Positions 1 through 7,409 of a DNA stretch of 21,619 nt are shown here, piece after piece. The notes below the pieces were generated by a model that saw only the letters and a program-made list of their open reading frames with translations, had not been told where the DNA came from and did no database searches. Each line of letters starts with the position of its first letter. Position 1 is the first letter of the stretch. The position numbers and the translations under genes are program-made. Source of the DNA: Cyanobacteria bacterium UBA5018 (GTDB lineage Bacteria > Cyanobacteriota > Cyanobacteriia > PCC-6307 > Cyanobiaceae); NCBI GenBank assembly GCA_002396505.1, contig DGYA01000070.1, positions 451 to 22,069 on the forward strand, written 5' to 3'.

Positions 1-650
1 GCTATATGATTTTCTCGAATTTTAATGGATTAATTCAAACCATTCCTTCACCACATTAAATCGATATTTGGCGATCCCCAGGCTCATCAAGAGGCGGATA
101 AAAAGTTATATTTCTACCTCTAAACTTTACCACTACGGGGTTGCACTTCATACATTCTGTGCCGCTTCACGGTGCTCTCTTTTCGTTCTCATCCCCAGAT
201 TTTCTCGGTAATCGCAAAAGGTTCCCAAGCAATCACTAGCCACAATGTCAAAATTTAGGGCTAGCATTGGATCCGCGGCAAGCAGCTACCTGGGAATGTC
301 CACTGCAATCGAGGGGGCACGCCTGTGGAGCTAACTGGGCTGCAGCGATCGGCACGCTGATAACAGCAGCACTCAAGTTGCTGCGGCTGGCCAGATTTAA
401 GTCGATCCAATCCGGTATACAAGCGCTAATGCACTACATGATGGCGCTATTGGCGATGGTAGGGCGCCCACCAGAAGCCAAGGCTGGTCTCACCATTCTT
501 AAACTAGACCTATCCTTAGACTTGTACTTGGTCCAAACTGAGACAGTCGCAACTTGATTTTCTGAGATTGGCAATCAGTGTTTCAGGTCAGGCGAAAATG
601 AATTCAGCCCTCTTCGCCCCTGCAAACTGCAGCAGCGGACACAGCAACTC

Positions 651-725
651 AGTCTCGCTAGTCTCAGATGCGACCCAGAGCGAGACTCATTATGAGTATA
701 GAATGAGACAGTAGAGACTTTTTTT
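651..725 (+). terminator. Terminator-like nested hairpin with T7 tract
   Basis: AGTCTC at 651-656 pairs with GAGACT at 714-719, and GTCTCA at 661-666 pairs with TGAGAC at 704-709. A small inner hairpin, ACTCAT/ATGAGT, sits at 685-697. The outer stem runs directly into seven Ts (719-725), as in an intrinsic terminator read on the + strand. An alternative fold pairs 651-659 with 679-687 (9 bp, perfect). No protein gene ends here, so if functional it would end a non-coding or very short transcript. Confidence 0.4.
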
Positions 726-995
726 AGAGGAGATTCTGGCTGCGGTGGTCGACGTCTAGTGTCTTAACCAGCCAGCCAGGCAACGGGCCAAGAAAAATAT
801 ATAATCCTAGATGGTCTATAAAGTTCACTGAATAGTTGCAAATCAAGTACCAACTCTCCATAGAAGTTATCCGAACAAGCCTGCTATTGCTAGGTAGTGC
901 TTAGCTGGTATTTCGCGGAATATTTTATTCCTGCAAGTCAAGGTCGCCACTTGCCAGCAGTGGCTAATTGGAGCCATTCCAGGTGTTACCTAACT

Positions 996-1183
996 GCTCG
1001 CTTTCCCTAGAACCTGGCTTTTCCTAGAAACTGACCTTCCCTAGCCGCTCGCTTTTCCTAAGCCTGGTTTTCCCCCAGCCGCTGGCCTTTCCCTAAAACC
1101 TGGCCCCTTCCCTAACGCTTGCCTTCTCTAGACCTGGCCATCTCTAGCGGCTGGTGTTCTCTGGGAACTCGCCTTCCTTGGGG
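996..1183. repeat. Degenerate 16-18 bp minisatellite, about 11 units
   Basis: Eleven consecutive units of 16-18 bp follow the pattern SCTNGCCTTTCCCTARNN. They begin at about 996, 1013, 1031, 1047, 1063, 1081, 1099, 1117, 1133, 1150 and 1168. Units tend to alternate between GCT- and CCT-starting forms, which suggests a 34-36 bp higher-order repeat. The pyrimidine-rich strand is the + strand. The units have diverged considerably, so the array is not a recent expansion. Confidence 0.75.
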
Positions 1184-1277
1184 CTGGTGAAGACCAGGGC
1201 CTGGCTGCCCTGGCCAGCAGCTTGTCCAGAGTTGGACATCACTGGCTAAACCCTTTCTGCAACAGGCTTTTTCGTGC

Positions 1278-1306
1278 TGCGTACCTGCTGTAACCACAGG
1301 TACGCA
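1278..1306. repeat. Perfect 10-bp inverted repeat
   Basis: TGCGTACCTG (1278-1287) and CAGGTACGCA (1297-1305/6) are perfect reverse complements around a 9-nt loop. No T tract follows on either side, so it is not a standard intrinsic terminator. A smaller hairpin, GTCCA/TGGAC with a 4-nt loop, lies just upstream at 1224-1237. Confidence 0.7.
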
Positions 1307-1440
1307 AGCTCCATGGCCAACTCAAACAGTCCCCAGCCCTCCAGGCCTGGCCTGGCCACTGGTAACAAAAACAGGTAAGCCGAGCGGGTATTTGGTGATT
1401 ATCCAGCTCTTGCCGCTGCACCGCTGACAGCAGAAATGTT

Positions 1441-1523
1441 GGCCCATAGGCGGAACAGGCCTTGGTGGCACTTGCCAGGCCGCCAGACAGATACCACCAA
1501 GGCAAAGCTGGCAACAATGGGCC
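1441..1523. repeat. Nested two-stem inverted repeat
   Basis: An outer stem, GGCCCAT (1441-1447) with ATGGGCC (1517-1523), encloses an inner perfect 10-bp stem, GCCTTGGTGG (1459-1468) with CCACCAAGGC (1494-1503). The two stems are separated by 11- and 13-nt internal strands, as in an interrupted long hairpin. Such nesting looks more like folded RNA than a protein-binding operator, but no transcript is shown. Confidence 0.6.
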
Positions 1524-1550
1524 GTCAACCCAGAAGCAGGCCGGCGACTC

Positions 1551-1572
1551 ATGGGTCTTACATCAGACCCAT
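1551..1572. repeat. Perfect 8-bp hairpin
   Basis: ATGGGTCT (1551-1558) and AGACCCAT (1565-1572) form a perfect stem with a 6-nt loop. GACT (1546-1549) and AGTC (1577-1580) can extend it across a small internal loop. It follows the nested structure at 1441-1523 by 27 nt. Confidence 0.6.
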
Positions 1573-1757
1573 CACTAGTCTCAACCCGTGACCAAGATGT
1601 GACCAATAGGACAGCTTTTGACCCCGCTGGGGTGGCGCCATTTAGCGGCGGATGCAACTAGACGGGACTTCATTTGCAGCGGATCAAGCTTGTTCCCAAG
1701 GGCATGGCCCCCTGAAGCGAAGCTCACCCTCGCCGTTTCCGCGGCCCTCACGGCTGA

Positions 1758-1793
1758 CTGCCTCTGCCTAGGCCGCCGCTCAATCAGAGGCAG
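1758..1793. repeat. Perfect 9-bp inverted repeat
   Basis: CTGCCTCTG (1758-1766) and CAGAGGCAG (1785-1793) are perfect reverse complements with an 18-nt spacer. No gene is adjacent. Confidence 0.6.
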
Positions 1794-1881
1794 AGCTTGC
1801 CTGATTCCAACAACGGCAGCAGAGCCGGCAAAAATTGTGCCTCACAAGTCTCATTCGAGTCTTGCAATAGGTCTAGTAACG

Positions 1882-1897
1882 TGTCTCACATGAGACA
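1882..1897. repeat. Short palindrome TGTCTCA-CA-TGAGACA
   Basis: Seven-bp arms are separated by 2 nt, which is more like a protein-binding palindrome than an RNA hairpin. The same GTCTC/GAGAC core recurs through 480-2180. Confidence 0.5.
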
Positions 1898-1982
1898 TCC
1901 GAGGCGTAGTGCTGGTCTCGCGATGAGTCTTAATCGATACTGATGAGATCCGGCTGCGGCCTGGTTGCTGGCTTTGGCATCT

Positions 1983-2001
1983 AGCGCAAGTGTCTTGCGC
2001 T
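1983..2001. repeat. Perfect 8-bp hairpin with 3-nt loop
   Basis: AGCGCAAG (1983-1990), loop TGT, CTTGCGCT (1994-2001). This is a tight, perfect hairpin with no T tract behind it. Confidence 0.6.
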
Positions 2002-2190
2002 GCTCCTGGGCGAGACAGGCTGGGCACCTGACTAGGTCAATTGAGCTGGCCAGGCATTGTTCCCCGCCTCCGGCGGCGACCAGGGATGGGGCGCAGCAAA
2101 AAAGTTGTATCGGTTGTCGCATAAGCAGCTCAGCAAGAGACCAGTTACCGGTCCAATCTGAGACGGGTGAGAATCTCATGCAGGCTTTTG

Positions 2191-2288
2191 GGGGGCTCTG
2201 AGCAACAGCCATTTCGGCGCCCTGTCTGCTGATTGCCATTGCTGCATCAAGGCTGCATTGACCCTGGCTCGGGTTTTTCAGAGCTTCC
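2191..2288. mobile_element. IS5-type MITE, copy 1 (98 bp, diverged)
   Basis: This 98-bp element aligns end to end, by eye at roughly 60-70% identity, with the copy at 2374-2470. Its left end GGGGGCTCTGAGCAAC matches the other copy's GGAAGCTCTGAACAAC, and its right end is TTCAGAGCTTCC. It has no coding capacity. The flanks are TTTG (2187-2190) and TCTG (2289-2292), so no clean target duplication remains. It is probably the older insertion. Confidence 0.6.
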
Positions 2289-2373
2289 TCTGAGGGGCGC
2301 AGCTGGATTTGGTTTTTATGGCGGGATATTTATCTTTTGGGCTTAATGATTGAGGAAACCCCACCTCTGCTAA

Positions 2374-2470
2374 GGAAGCTCTGAACAACCTCAATTTATC
2401 CGCTCCAGCCAGCTAAAATCCATTACGACATCAGGGCTACATTGGGCATGGCTAGATTTTCAGGGCTTCC
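2374..2470. mobile_element. IS5-type MITE, copy 2 (97 bp) with CTAA duplication
   Basis: The element starts GGAAGCTCTGAACAACC and ends TTTTCAGGGCTTCC, giving terminal inverted repeats with one mismatch over 12 bp. It is flanked by CTAA at 2370-2373 and CTAA at 2471-2474. From knowledge of the family, IS5-group elements begin with a GGAAGGTGCGAAC-like end and make 4-bp YTAR target duplications; both features fit. There is no transposase, so it would be a non-autonomous miniature element moved in trans. The parental element is not in this window. Confidence 0.7.
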
Positions 2471-2664
2471 CTAAAGAAGTGCTGCAAGAAACCCCAGATA
2501 AAAAAAGCTGTCTTTACCAGAGAAGCATTGCGGTGCTTGGGTTTTCTCCTCTAACTTACCGGATCTGGAGGGGCGGTTTTTGCTGCCTAACTTGCCATGG
2601 CTGGAGAGGCAATTTTTGTGCTGATGCCCAGCAGTACCCAAGGGTTTTGCGGTTAACTGATAAA

Positions 2665-2700
2665 AAAACCCGAGGCAGACCAGGGTCTGACTCGGGTTTT
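2665..2700 (-). terminator. Strong intrinsic terminator of apcD
   Basis: AAAACCCGAG (2665-2674) pairs perfectly with CTCGGGTTTT (2691-2700). CAGACC/GGTCTG (2676-2681, 2684-2689) extends the stem past one G/A mismatch to a 2-nt loop. Read on the - strand, the stem follows the apcD stop by about 43 nt and ends in a run of seven Ts (complement of 2662-2668). The U-tract on the other strand is shorter, so the main direction is that of apcD. Confidence 0.9.
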
Positions 2701-2743
2701 GGCTGGATGGGCCAGTTTTAAGCAGCGATGAAGACGCTTGTGA

Positions 2744-3238
2744 TCAGGTGGATGTCTGCATGCCCTGAATCAAATAGTCGAAATAGGGGGAAGCCAACTT
2801 GGCCAACTCTGTGTTCAGCAGCGCCAAGGAGGCATCCTTCATCGTGCGGATCGCTTCCACCATGCCGGGCATTGGCACGCCGAGGCTGTTGTACATCTCG
2901 CGAGCACCCACCAATCCAATCTCCTGAATCTGTTCAGTGCTACCAGCGAGAACTCCATAGGTCACCAGCCGCAGGTACCAGCTGTAGTCGCGCAGGCACT
3001 GGGCCCTTTGCTTCTGGCCATAGGCATTGCCGCCGGGTGCCACATAGTCGGGCCGGCGGGCAAATAGCTGCTTGGCGGCTTCATCGATAATTTTTTTCTC
3101 GTTCTCGGTGAGGATCCTCACCACCTGCAGGCGCTGACCGCCGCCACTAAGAAACTCCACCATCGAGCGGAGCTCACCCCCCGAGGGGTAACGGAGTTGA
3201 TCATCCGCCTGGAGAATCAGATCCCGAACGACGCTCAT
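2744..3238 (-). CDS. apcD: Allophycocyanin B alpha subunit ApcD
   Basis: ApcD is a minor allophycocyanin alpha-type subunit of the phycobilisome core. It acts as a terminal emitter that passes excitation energy to the photosystems. The 164-residue product has the phycobiliprotein globin fold signature throughout. It begins MSVVRDLILQADDQLRYP, which is typical of ApcD and separates it from ApcA and ApcB. The bilin-binding cysteine is Cys81 (in QCLRDYSWYLR), and MYNSLGVPMPGMV lies near residue 115. The open frame extends upstream to 3706, but that part is antisense to rlmD. ATG at 3238 gives the family's start and roughly its length (about 161). It stands alone, is divergent from rlmD and ends in a strong terminator, so it is probably monocistronic. 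Confidence 0.95.
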   Translation of the reverse strand: MSVVRDLILQADDQLRYPSGGELRSMVEFLSGGGQRLQVVRILTENEKKIIDEAAKQLFARRPDYVAPGGNAYGQKQRAQCLRDYSWYLRLVTYGVLAGSTEQIQEIGLVGAREMYNSLGVPMPGMVEAIRTMKDASLALLNTELAKLASPYFDYLIQGMQTST

Positions 3239-3298
3239 CGCAGCGGCCACACGCTGGCCAGATCCTATCGAAGTCAAGGGGCCAGCTCGGGGCAATTG

Positions 3299-3321
3299 GC
3301 AAAGGTGTAACGCCCCTTTGC
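3299..3321. promoter_or_regulatory. Inverted repeat between apcD and rlmD
   Basis: GCAAAGG (3299-3305) and CCTTTGC (3315-3321) are perfect 7-bp arms around a 9-nt spacer. They lie in the 139-bp gap between the divergent apcD and rlmD starts, about 60 bp upstream of each. The position suits an operator. No regulator is identified, and I could not place convincing -35/-10 boxes on either strand. Confidence 0.35.
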
Positions 3322-3377
3322 ACGACCTAGCGTCAGCGAGCGTCTTGTGCAGCAGTCCAGCTGGCAGCCCAGTCATC

Positions 3378-4751
3378 ATGGTCAATATCTCGGTTGGATT
3401 GCGCTGCGATCTGGTGATCACAGACCTCAGCCATGACGGCCAGGGCATTGGTCGCAGCGGCGATGCCGTGGTTTTCGTGCCCGGAGCCCTGCCTGGGGAA
3501 CAGGTAAGGGTTCGACTAGTGCACCGGGCCCGGCGGCACTGGCTGGCCGAACTGGAGTTGGTGATAGAGGCCAGCGACCAGCGCTGTCGCCCCCCCTGCA
3601 TCCTGGCCGACCGCTGCGGTGGCTGCAGCCTCCAGCAGCTCAGCCCAGGGGCCCAGGGCCAGTGGAAGAGCCAGGCCGTAGGCCAAGCCCTGGCGCGGAT
3701 TGGCAAGCTGGATCACCCCCTGTTGCCGCTGTTGGAGGCGGCCAGTGGTCTCGGCTACCGCAATCGGGCGGTAATTCCCCTGGAGCGTCGCCCGGACGGC
3801 AGCCTGCGCTGCGGCTACTACCTGCGCGGCAGCCATCGGATCGTGAACATGAACCACTGTCCGGTGCTGGATCCCCGCCTTGATGCCCTGATCAAACCGC
3901 TCAAGGCCGACCTGGAGGCCAGCCCCTGGCCGGTCGATCGCCACGGCCAGTCCGCTGGTGGCCTGCGGCATCTGGCCCTGAGGATTGGGGCCCATAGCGG
4001 CGAGCTGCTAATCACTTTGATCAGCAGTCACGAGCGTTTGCCAGGCCTGGCCCAGCTGGCCCAGGGCTGGCTGGAACGCTGGCCCCAGCTGGTGGGCGTC
4101 TGCCTGAATCTGCAGCCCCTGCCCACCAATGTGCTGATGGGCCCGGTTACGCAGCTAATCGCCGGGCGTAGCTGGCTGCAGGAAAATTTTGCCGGCTTTC
4201 AGTTACAGATAGCCAGTGACACCTTTTTCCAGGTATTCACCGCCCAGGCTGAACGGGTGGTGCCCCTGTTGCTGCAGGCGCTGTTCGGGTTAACACCCGC
4301 CACGGTGATTGATGCCTATTGCGGCATCGGCACCTATAGCCTGCCCCTGGCCGCCAGTGGCTGGCAGGTGCTCGGCCTGGAATTGAATGCCAATGCCGTG
4401 GAGTTGGCTCAGCTGAATGCGGCCCGCAACGGCCTAGCAGAGCGCTGCCAGTTTTTGGCCGGCGATGTGGCCCAGCTGTTGGCTGCCCAGCTGCCCTCGG
4501 CCACAGCCCTATTTGTAGATCCGCCGCGACGGGGTCTCGATGCCAAGGTGGTAGCCACTATTTGCAATTGCCCTCCCCAGAGGCTGGCTTACCTCAGCTG
4601 TGATCCGGCCAGCTTGGCCCGCGATCTGGAGGCCCTGGTTAACAGCGGGCCCTACCGGCTGCTGTCGGTGCAACCGATCGACTTTTTCCCCCACACCAGC
4701 CACGTGGAGGTTTTCGCAGTGCTGGAAAGGCCCCCCAATACCAACAATTGA
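3378..4751 (+). CDS. rlmD: 23S rRNA (uracil-C5)-methyltransferase, RlmD/RumA family
   Basis: This SAM-dependent enzyme methylates C5 of a conserved uridine in 23S rRNA (U1939 in E. coli). The 457-residue product has an N-terminal TRAM domain (about 5-65). An iron-sulfur cluster motif follows at Cys74, Cys80, Cys83 and Cys161, with the C-x5-C-x2-C...C spacing of RlmD. The C-terminal Rossmann methyltransferase has DAYCGIGTYSLPLA (about 312-325) and FVDPPRRGLD (379-388), the catalytic nucleophile Cys408 in LSCDP, and a conserved Glu in HVEVFAVL. An ATG 60 bases upstream would add 20 residues unlike the family, so 3378 is preferred. The RlmD assignment over paralogues such as RlmC/TrmA rests on the cluster. 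It converges on pheT with 40 bp between stops. Confidence 0.9.
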   Translation: MVNISVGLRCDLVITDLSHDGQGIGRSGDAVVFVPGALPGEQVRVRLVHRARRHWLAELELVIEASDQRCRPPCILADRCGGCSLQQLSPGAQGQWKSQAVGQALARIGKLDHPLLPLLEAASGLGYRNRAVIPLERRPDGSLRCGYYLRGSHRIVNMNHCPVLDPRLDALIKPLKADLEASPWPVDRHGQSAGGLRHLALRIGAHSGELLITLISSHERLPGLAQLAQGWLERWPQLVGVCLNLQPLPTNVLMGPVTQLIAGRSWLQENFAGFQLQIASDTFFQVFTAQAERVVPLLLQALFGLTPATVIDAYCGIGTYSLPLAASGWQVLGLELNANAVELAQLNAARNGLAERCQFLAGDVAQLLAAQLPSATALFVDPPRRGLDAKVVATICNCPPQRLAYLSCDPASLARDLEALVNSGPYRLLSVQPIDFFPHTSHVEVFAVLERPPNTNN

Positions 4752-4791
4752 TGACCGACTGGAAAAGCACCCCGCAAAACTGCCTGGGCGA

Positions 4792-7296
4792 TCAACAGCG
4801 CAGCTGTACTCCAGGCTGTTGTTTCAGGCTGCTGAGGATCTTTTGATGGACCGGTTCAATCTCCTCGTCGGTGAGTGTACGTTTCGGATCGCGATAACGC
4901 AGTCGATAGGCCTGGCTGCACTGGCCCTCGGCCAGTTGGGCACCTCTGTAAAGGTCGATCAATTCGGCATGTTCCAGCAATGGTTTACCTGCCTTGGCGA
5001 TTACCTTGATCATGCTGGCCGTGGAGGTGCCAGCCGGCACCACTAATGCCAGGTCCCGCTCCGAGGCGGGAACGGTGGCAAAGCTGGCGAATGCCGGTTG
5101 CCAGCGTTCCCGCCGGCTGGCCGCCGCGATCAAGGGGGCTAATTCGAGCTCAAATAAGTGGGTTGTTTCCGGTAGGTCGAGCTGCTCGGCGGCTTCGGGA
5201 TGCAACTGGCCAAACCAACCGGCGGGGCGGCCCTCCAGCAATAGCTGAGCGGAGCGGCCGGGATGTAGCAATGGCGTACCGCTCAGCTGCGGCGGCTGGC
5301 TGAGCGGGCGATCTTCACTGGGTACGGCGAGGGCGCTGATGGCTTGCTGCAACAGGCCCCGGGCCTGGAAGTAGCTGGGCGGCTGGGGCTTGCCACTACT
5401 ACTCCAGCGCTCGGCGCGCCGCTCGCCGCAGATCACCCCAGCCAACAGGGTGCGGCTGGCACCAGAGTCGGCCTCGCCAAACACATTGCCAATCTCAAAG
5501 CCCCAGAAGCCAGGGGCGCCAGCTCTCAAATTGCGGCGGGCGGCCGCTAGCAGCTCATCGGTGAGATTGTCCCGGAGATAGCCATAATCGGCCAGCAGTG
5601 GATTGGCCAGGGGAATACGCCCGGGTGCCGCAGCTACCAAGGACAAACTGCAACACTCCTGCAGCCCCGCCGCCGTAAGCGCCCGGCGCAGGCGCCGCTC
5701 CAGCTGCTGGGCGGGCTCCAGGCCCCCCGGCTCAATCGGATCGGGCAGATGGCAGGCGAACTGGTCGTAGCCCACCAGCCGCGCCACCTCCTCAATCAAA
5801 TCCACCTCTCTTTGCAGGTCGATGGCCCGCGATGGCGGCACGGTTACCTGCCAGCCCTCTTCATTCTCGATTAACTTGCAGCCGATCGCCTCAAGGGTGG
5901 AGCGAATCCGTTCATCGGGCAGGTCGATGGCCTCGTCCTGCTCCAGCACCGGGCCCAGCAGGTTGTGCAGGGCATCGCGGCGCAGGTGCAATGGCTGTCT
6001 GGGCTCCTGCTCCCGGCTATGCAGCCAGCGACCCTCCACCAGGGCACCGGCCAGCTGCTGCAATAGTTCGGCGGCCCGATCGGCGGCGGCCAGGGTCACC
6101 TCGCCGGGCAAGCCCTTCTCAAAGCGGCTACTGGCTTCCGTACGCAAACCGACGCTATGGGCGGAACGGCGCACCGCCATGGCCGGAAAAACGGCCGCCT
6201 CCAGCCAGATCGTCTTGGTGCTGTCGCGCACGGCAGTGGCGTCACCGCCCATCAAACCAGCCAGGGCGATCGGCTTTTTGGCATAGGTAACCAGCAGGCT
6301 TTCGCCGCTGAGCTGCCGCTGCTCGCCATCGAGGCCCAGCAGCGTCTCGCCGGGTACAGCGTGGCGCAGGCCGATGGAGGCGATCTCGGCTTCGGCGCCG
6401 GCCAGGCTGGCCAGGCGGTCGAGGTCGTAGGCATGCAGTGGCTGGCCGGTTTCGAGCATCACCAGGTTGGTGATGTCCACCACGTTGTTAATCGGTCTGA
6501 GGCCGGCCTTTTCCAGCCGGCGCTGCAGCCAAGCCGGTGACGCCGCCACCTGGATGCCGCTGAGCTGGGTGATGCTGAAGATCCCCCCCTCATCCATCAA
6601 GCGCTGGGAGGCCGGATCGCTGGGCAGCGGTTGACTTGCGGCGGCGGCCTCCACCGCGGGCCAATTGGTGCGGCCGCCCACCAGGGCCGCCACCTCACGG
6701 GCAATGCCCTGCATCGAAAGGCCATCGGGGCGGTTGGCGGTGATCGCCAGCTCCAACACCTGGTCATCGAGGCCGAACAGGGGGCCCACGGGGCTGCCGA
6801 CAGCCGGCACCGACTCCAGCAGGTCTTCCAGGATGGCGATGCCCTCGCCCTGGCTCGGCAGGCCGAGTTCGCCGAGGGAGCAGATCATGCCGCTGCTGGC
6901 AACCCCCCGCAGCTCGGTGGGTTTAATCGTAAGTTCCACCGCCGGCAGGGTGGCGCCCACCAGAGCTACCGGCACGTGGATGCCGGCACGCACATTGGCC
7001 GCCCCACAAACAATTTGCAGGGTTTGAGTCTGCAGGATTTGAGTCTGCGGCATTTGAGTCTGCAGGGTTTCAGGCTCGGCTACCACCACCTGGCAGACGC
7101 TCAGCTTGTCGGCATTGGGATGCGGTTCTCGGGACTGCACGTAGCCCACCACCACTCCGGCGGCGCGGGCGGCCAGGTTGTCGATGCCATCGACTTCAAA
7201 ACCGGCGATCGACAGCCGCTCGGCCAGGCTGTCTATGGCAAAGGCCTCGGGCTCGGCGGAGACCAGCTCCTTCAGCCACTGGAGCGAGACCCGCAT
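4792..7296 (-). CDS. pheT: Phenylalanine-tRNA ligase beta subunit
   Basis: PheT partners PheS in the alpha2beta2 enzyme that charges tRNA-Phe. The 834-residue protein has the full architecture. The N-terminal MRVSLQWLKELV leads into the EMAP-II-like tRNA-binding domain (about 40-160, with HPNADKLSVCQV). The B3/B4 editing region follows, with NNVVDITNLVMLETGQPLHA, then a B5 domain and a catalytic-like core, and a C-terminal FDX-ACB domain (about the last 95 residues, ending PVHQKILSSLKQ). Inside the tRNA-binding domain, residues 78-92 are an in-frame run of QTQ(M/I/T)xQ pentapeptides encoded by a 15-bp tandem repeat, not a normal family feature. The ATG at 7296 has an AAGGA-like ribosome site just upstream. 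pheS is not in the window, as is usual in cyanobacteria. Confidence 0.95.
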   Translation of the reverse strand: MRVSLQWLKELVSAEPEAFAIDSLAERLSIAGFEVDGIDNLAARAAGVVVGYVQSREPHPNADKLSVCQVVVAEPETLQTQMPQTQILQTQTLQIVCGAANVRAGIHVPVALVGATLPAVELTIKPTELRGVASSGMICSLGELGLPSQGEGIAILEDLLESVPAVGSPVGPLFGLDDQVLELAITANRPDGLSMQGIAREVAALVGGRTNWPAVEAAAASQPLPSDPASQRLMDEGGIFSITQLSGIQVAASPAWLQRRLEKAGLRPINNVVDITNLVMLETGQPLHAYDLDRLASLAGAEAEIASIGLRHAVPGETLLGLDGEQRQLSGESLLVTYAKKPIALAGLMGGDATAVRDSTKTIWLEAAVFPAMAVRRSAHSVGLRTEASSRFEKGLPGEVTLAAADRAAELLQQLAGALVEGRWLHSREQEPRQPLHLRRDALHNLLGPVLEQDEAIDLPDERIRSTLEAIGCKLIENEEGWQVTVPPSRAIDLQREVDLIEEVARLVGYDQFACHLPDPIEPGGLEPAQQLERRLRRALTAAGLQECCSLSLVAAAPGRIPLANPLLADYGYLRDNLTDELLAAARRNLRAGAPGFWGFEIGNVFGEADSGASRTLLAGVICGERRAERWSSSGKPQPPSYFQARGLLQQAISALAVPSEDRPLSQPPQLSGTPLLHPGRSAQLLLEGRPAGWFGQLHPEAAEQLDLPETTHLFELELAPLIAAASRRERWQPAFASFATVPASERDLALVVPAGTSTASMIKVIAKAGKPLLEHAELIDLYRGAQLAEGQCSQAYRLRYRDPKRTLTDEEIEPVHQKILSSLKQQPGVQLRC
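7021..7065. repeat. 15-bp in-frame tandem repeat inside pheT
   Basis: Three consecutive 15-bp units, at 7021-7035, 7036-7050 and 7051-7065, share the core TTTGAGTCTGC with few changes. Partial units lie on both sides. Because 15 is a multiple of three, pheT stays open and gains LQTQx pentapeptides. It looks like replication-slippage expansion in a surface loop. Confidence 0.8.
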
Positions 7297-7409
7297 CAGT
7301 CCTTGGAATCATTCATCGGTGATCCTAGGCAGTGATCGGGGTGGGTAACCCCTAACAGGTAGGGTGGTTCGTTGTCACTTCGCATCGCTCAAGCGGCGCA
7401 ACGTCCTTC

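Larger units (their letters stand above)
1..2660. other. Gene-poor, structure-rich region
   Basis: No convincing protein-coding gene is visible here. Open frames of 60-120 codons exist on both strands, but they overlap each other, mostly begin at rare start codons and resemble no family I know. The first ~270 bases and the stretch around 780-940 are clearly AT-richer than the rest of the window. What the region does hold is listed separately: a terminator-like hairpin, a degenerate minisatellite, many perfect inverted repeats and two IS5-type miniature elements. It could be a decayed mobile island, a long structured transcript, or both. The sequence alone does not decide. Confidence 0.7.

Noticed and set aside
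267..557. 96-codon frame in the left gene-poor region
   Set aside because: It begins at TTG, has no ribosome site, resembles no family and lies in a region where all frames look equally random.
996..1183. CRISPR array
   Set aside because: The units are directly adjacent, have no spacers and have diverged. No cas gene is present.
1112..2239. Several 60-117 codon frames on both strands
   Set aside because: They overlap each other, have rare codons and cross the minisatellite and hairpins. None shows a domain or a believable N-terminus.
2479..2721. 80-codon frame between the MITEs and apcD
   Set aside because: It runs through the apcD terminator and has no recognisable content.
4793..4821. 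CAACAGC/GCTGTTG dyad between rlmD and pheT as a terminator
   Set aside because: It lies inside the pheT coding end and no T tract follows in the rlmD direction, so it is not supported as a terminator.
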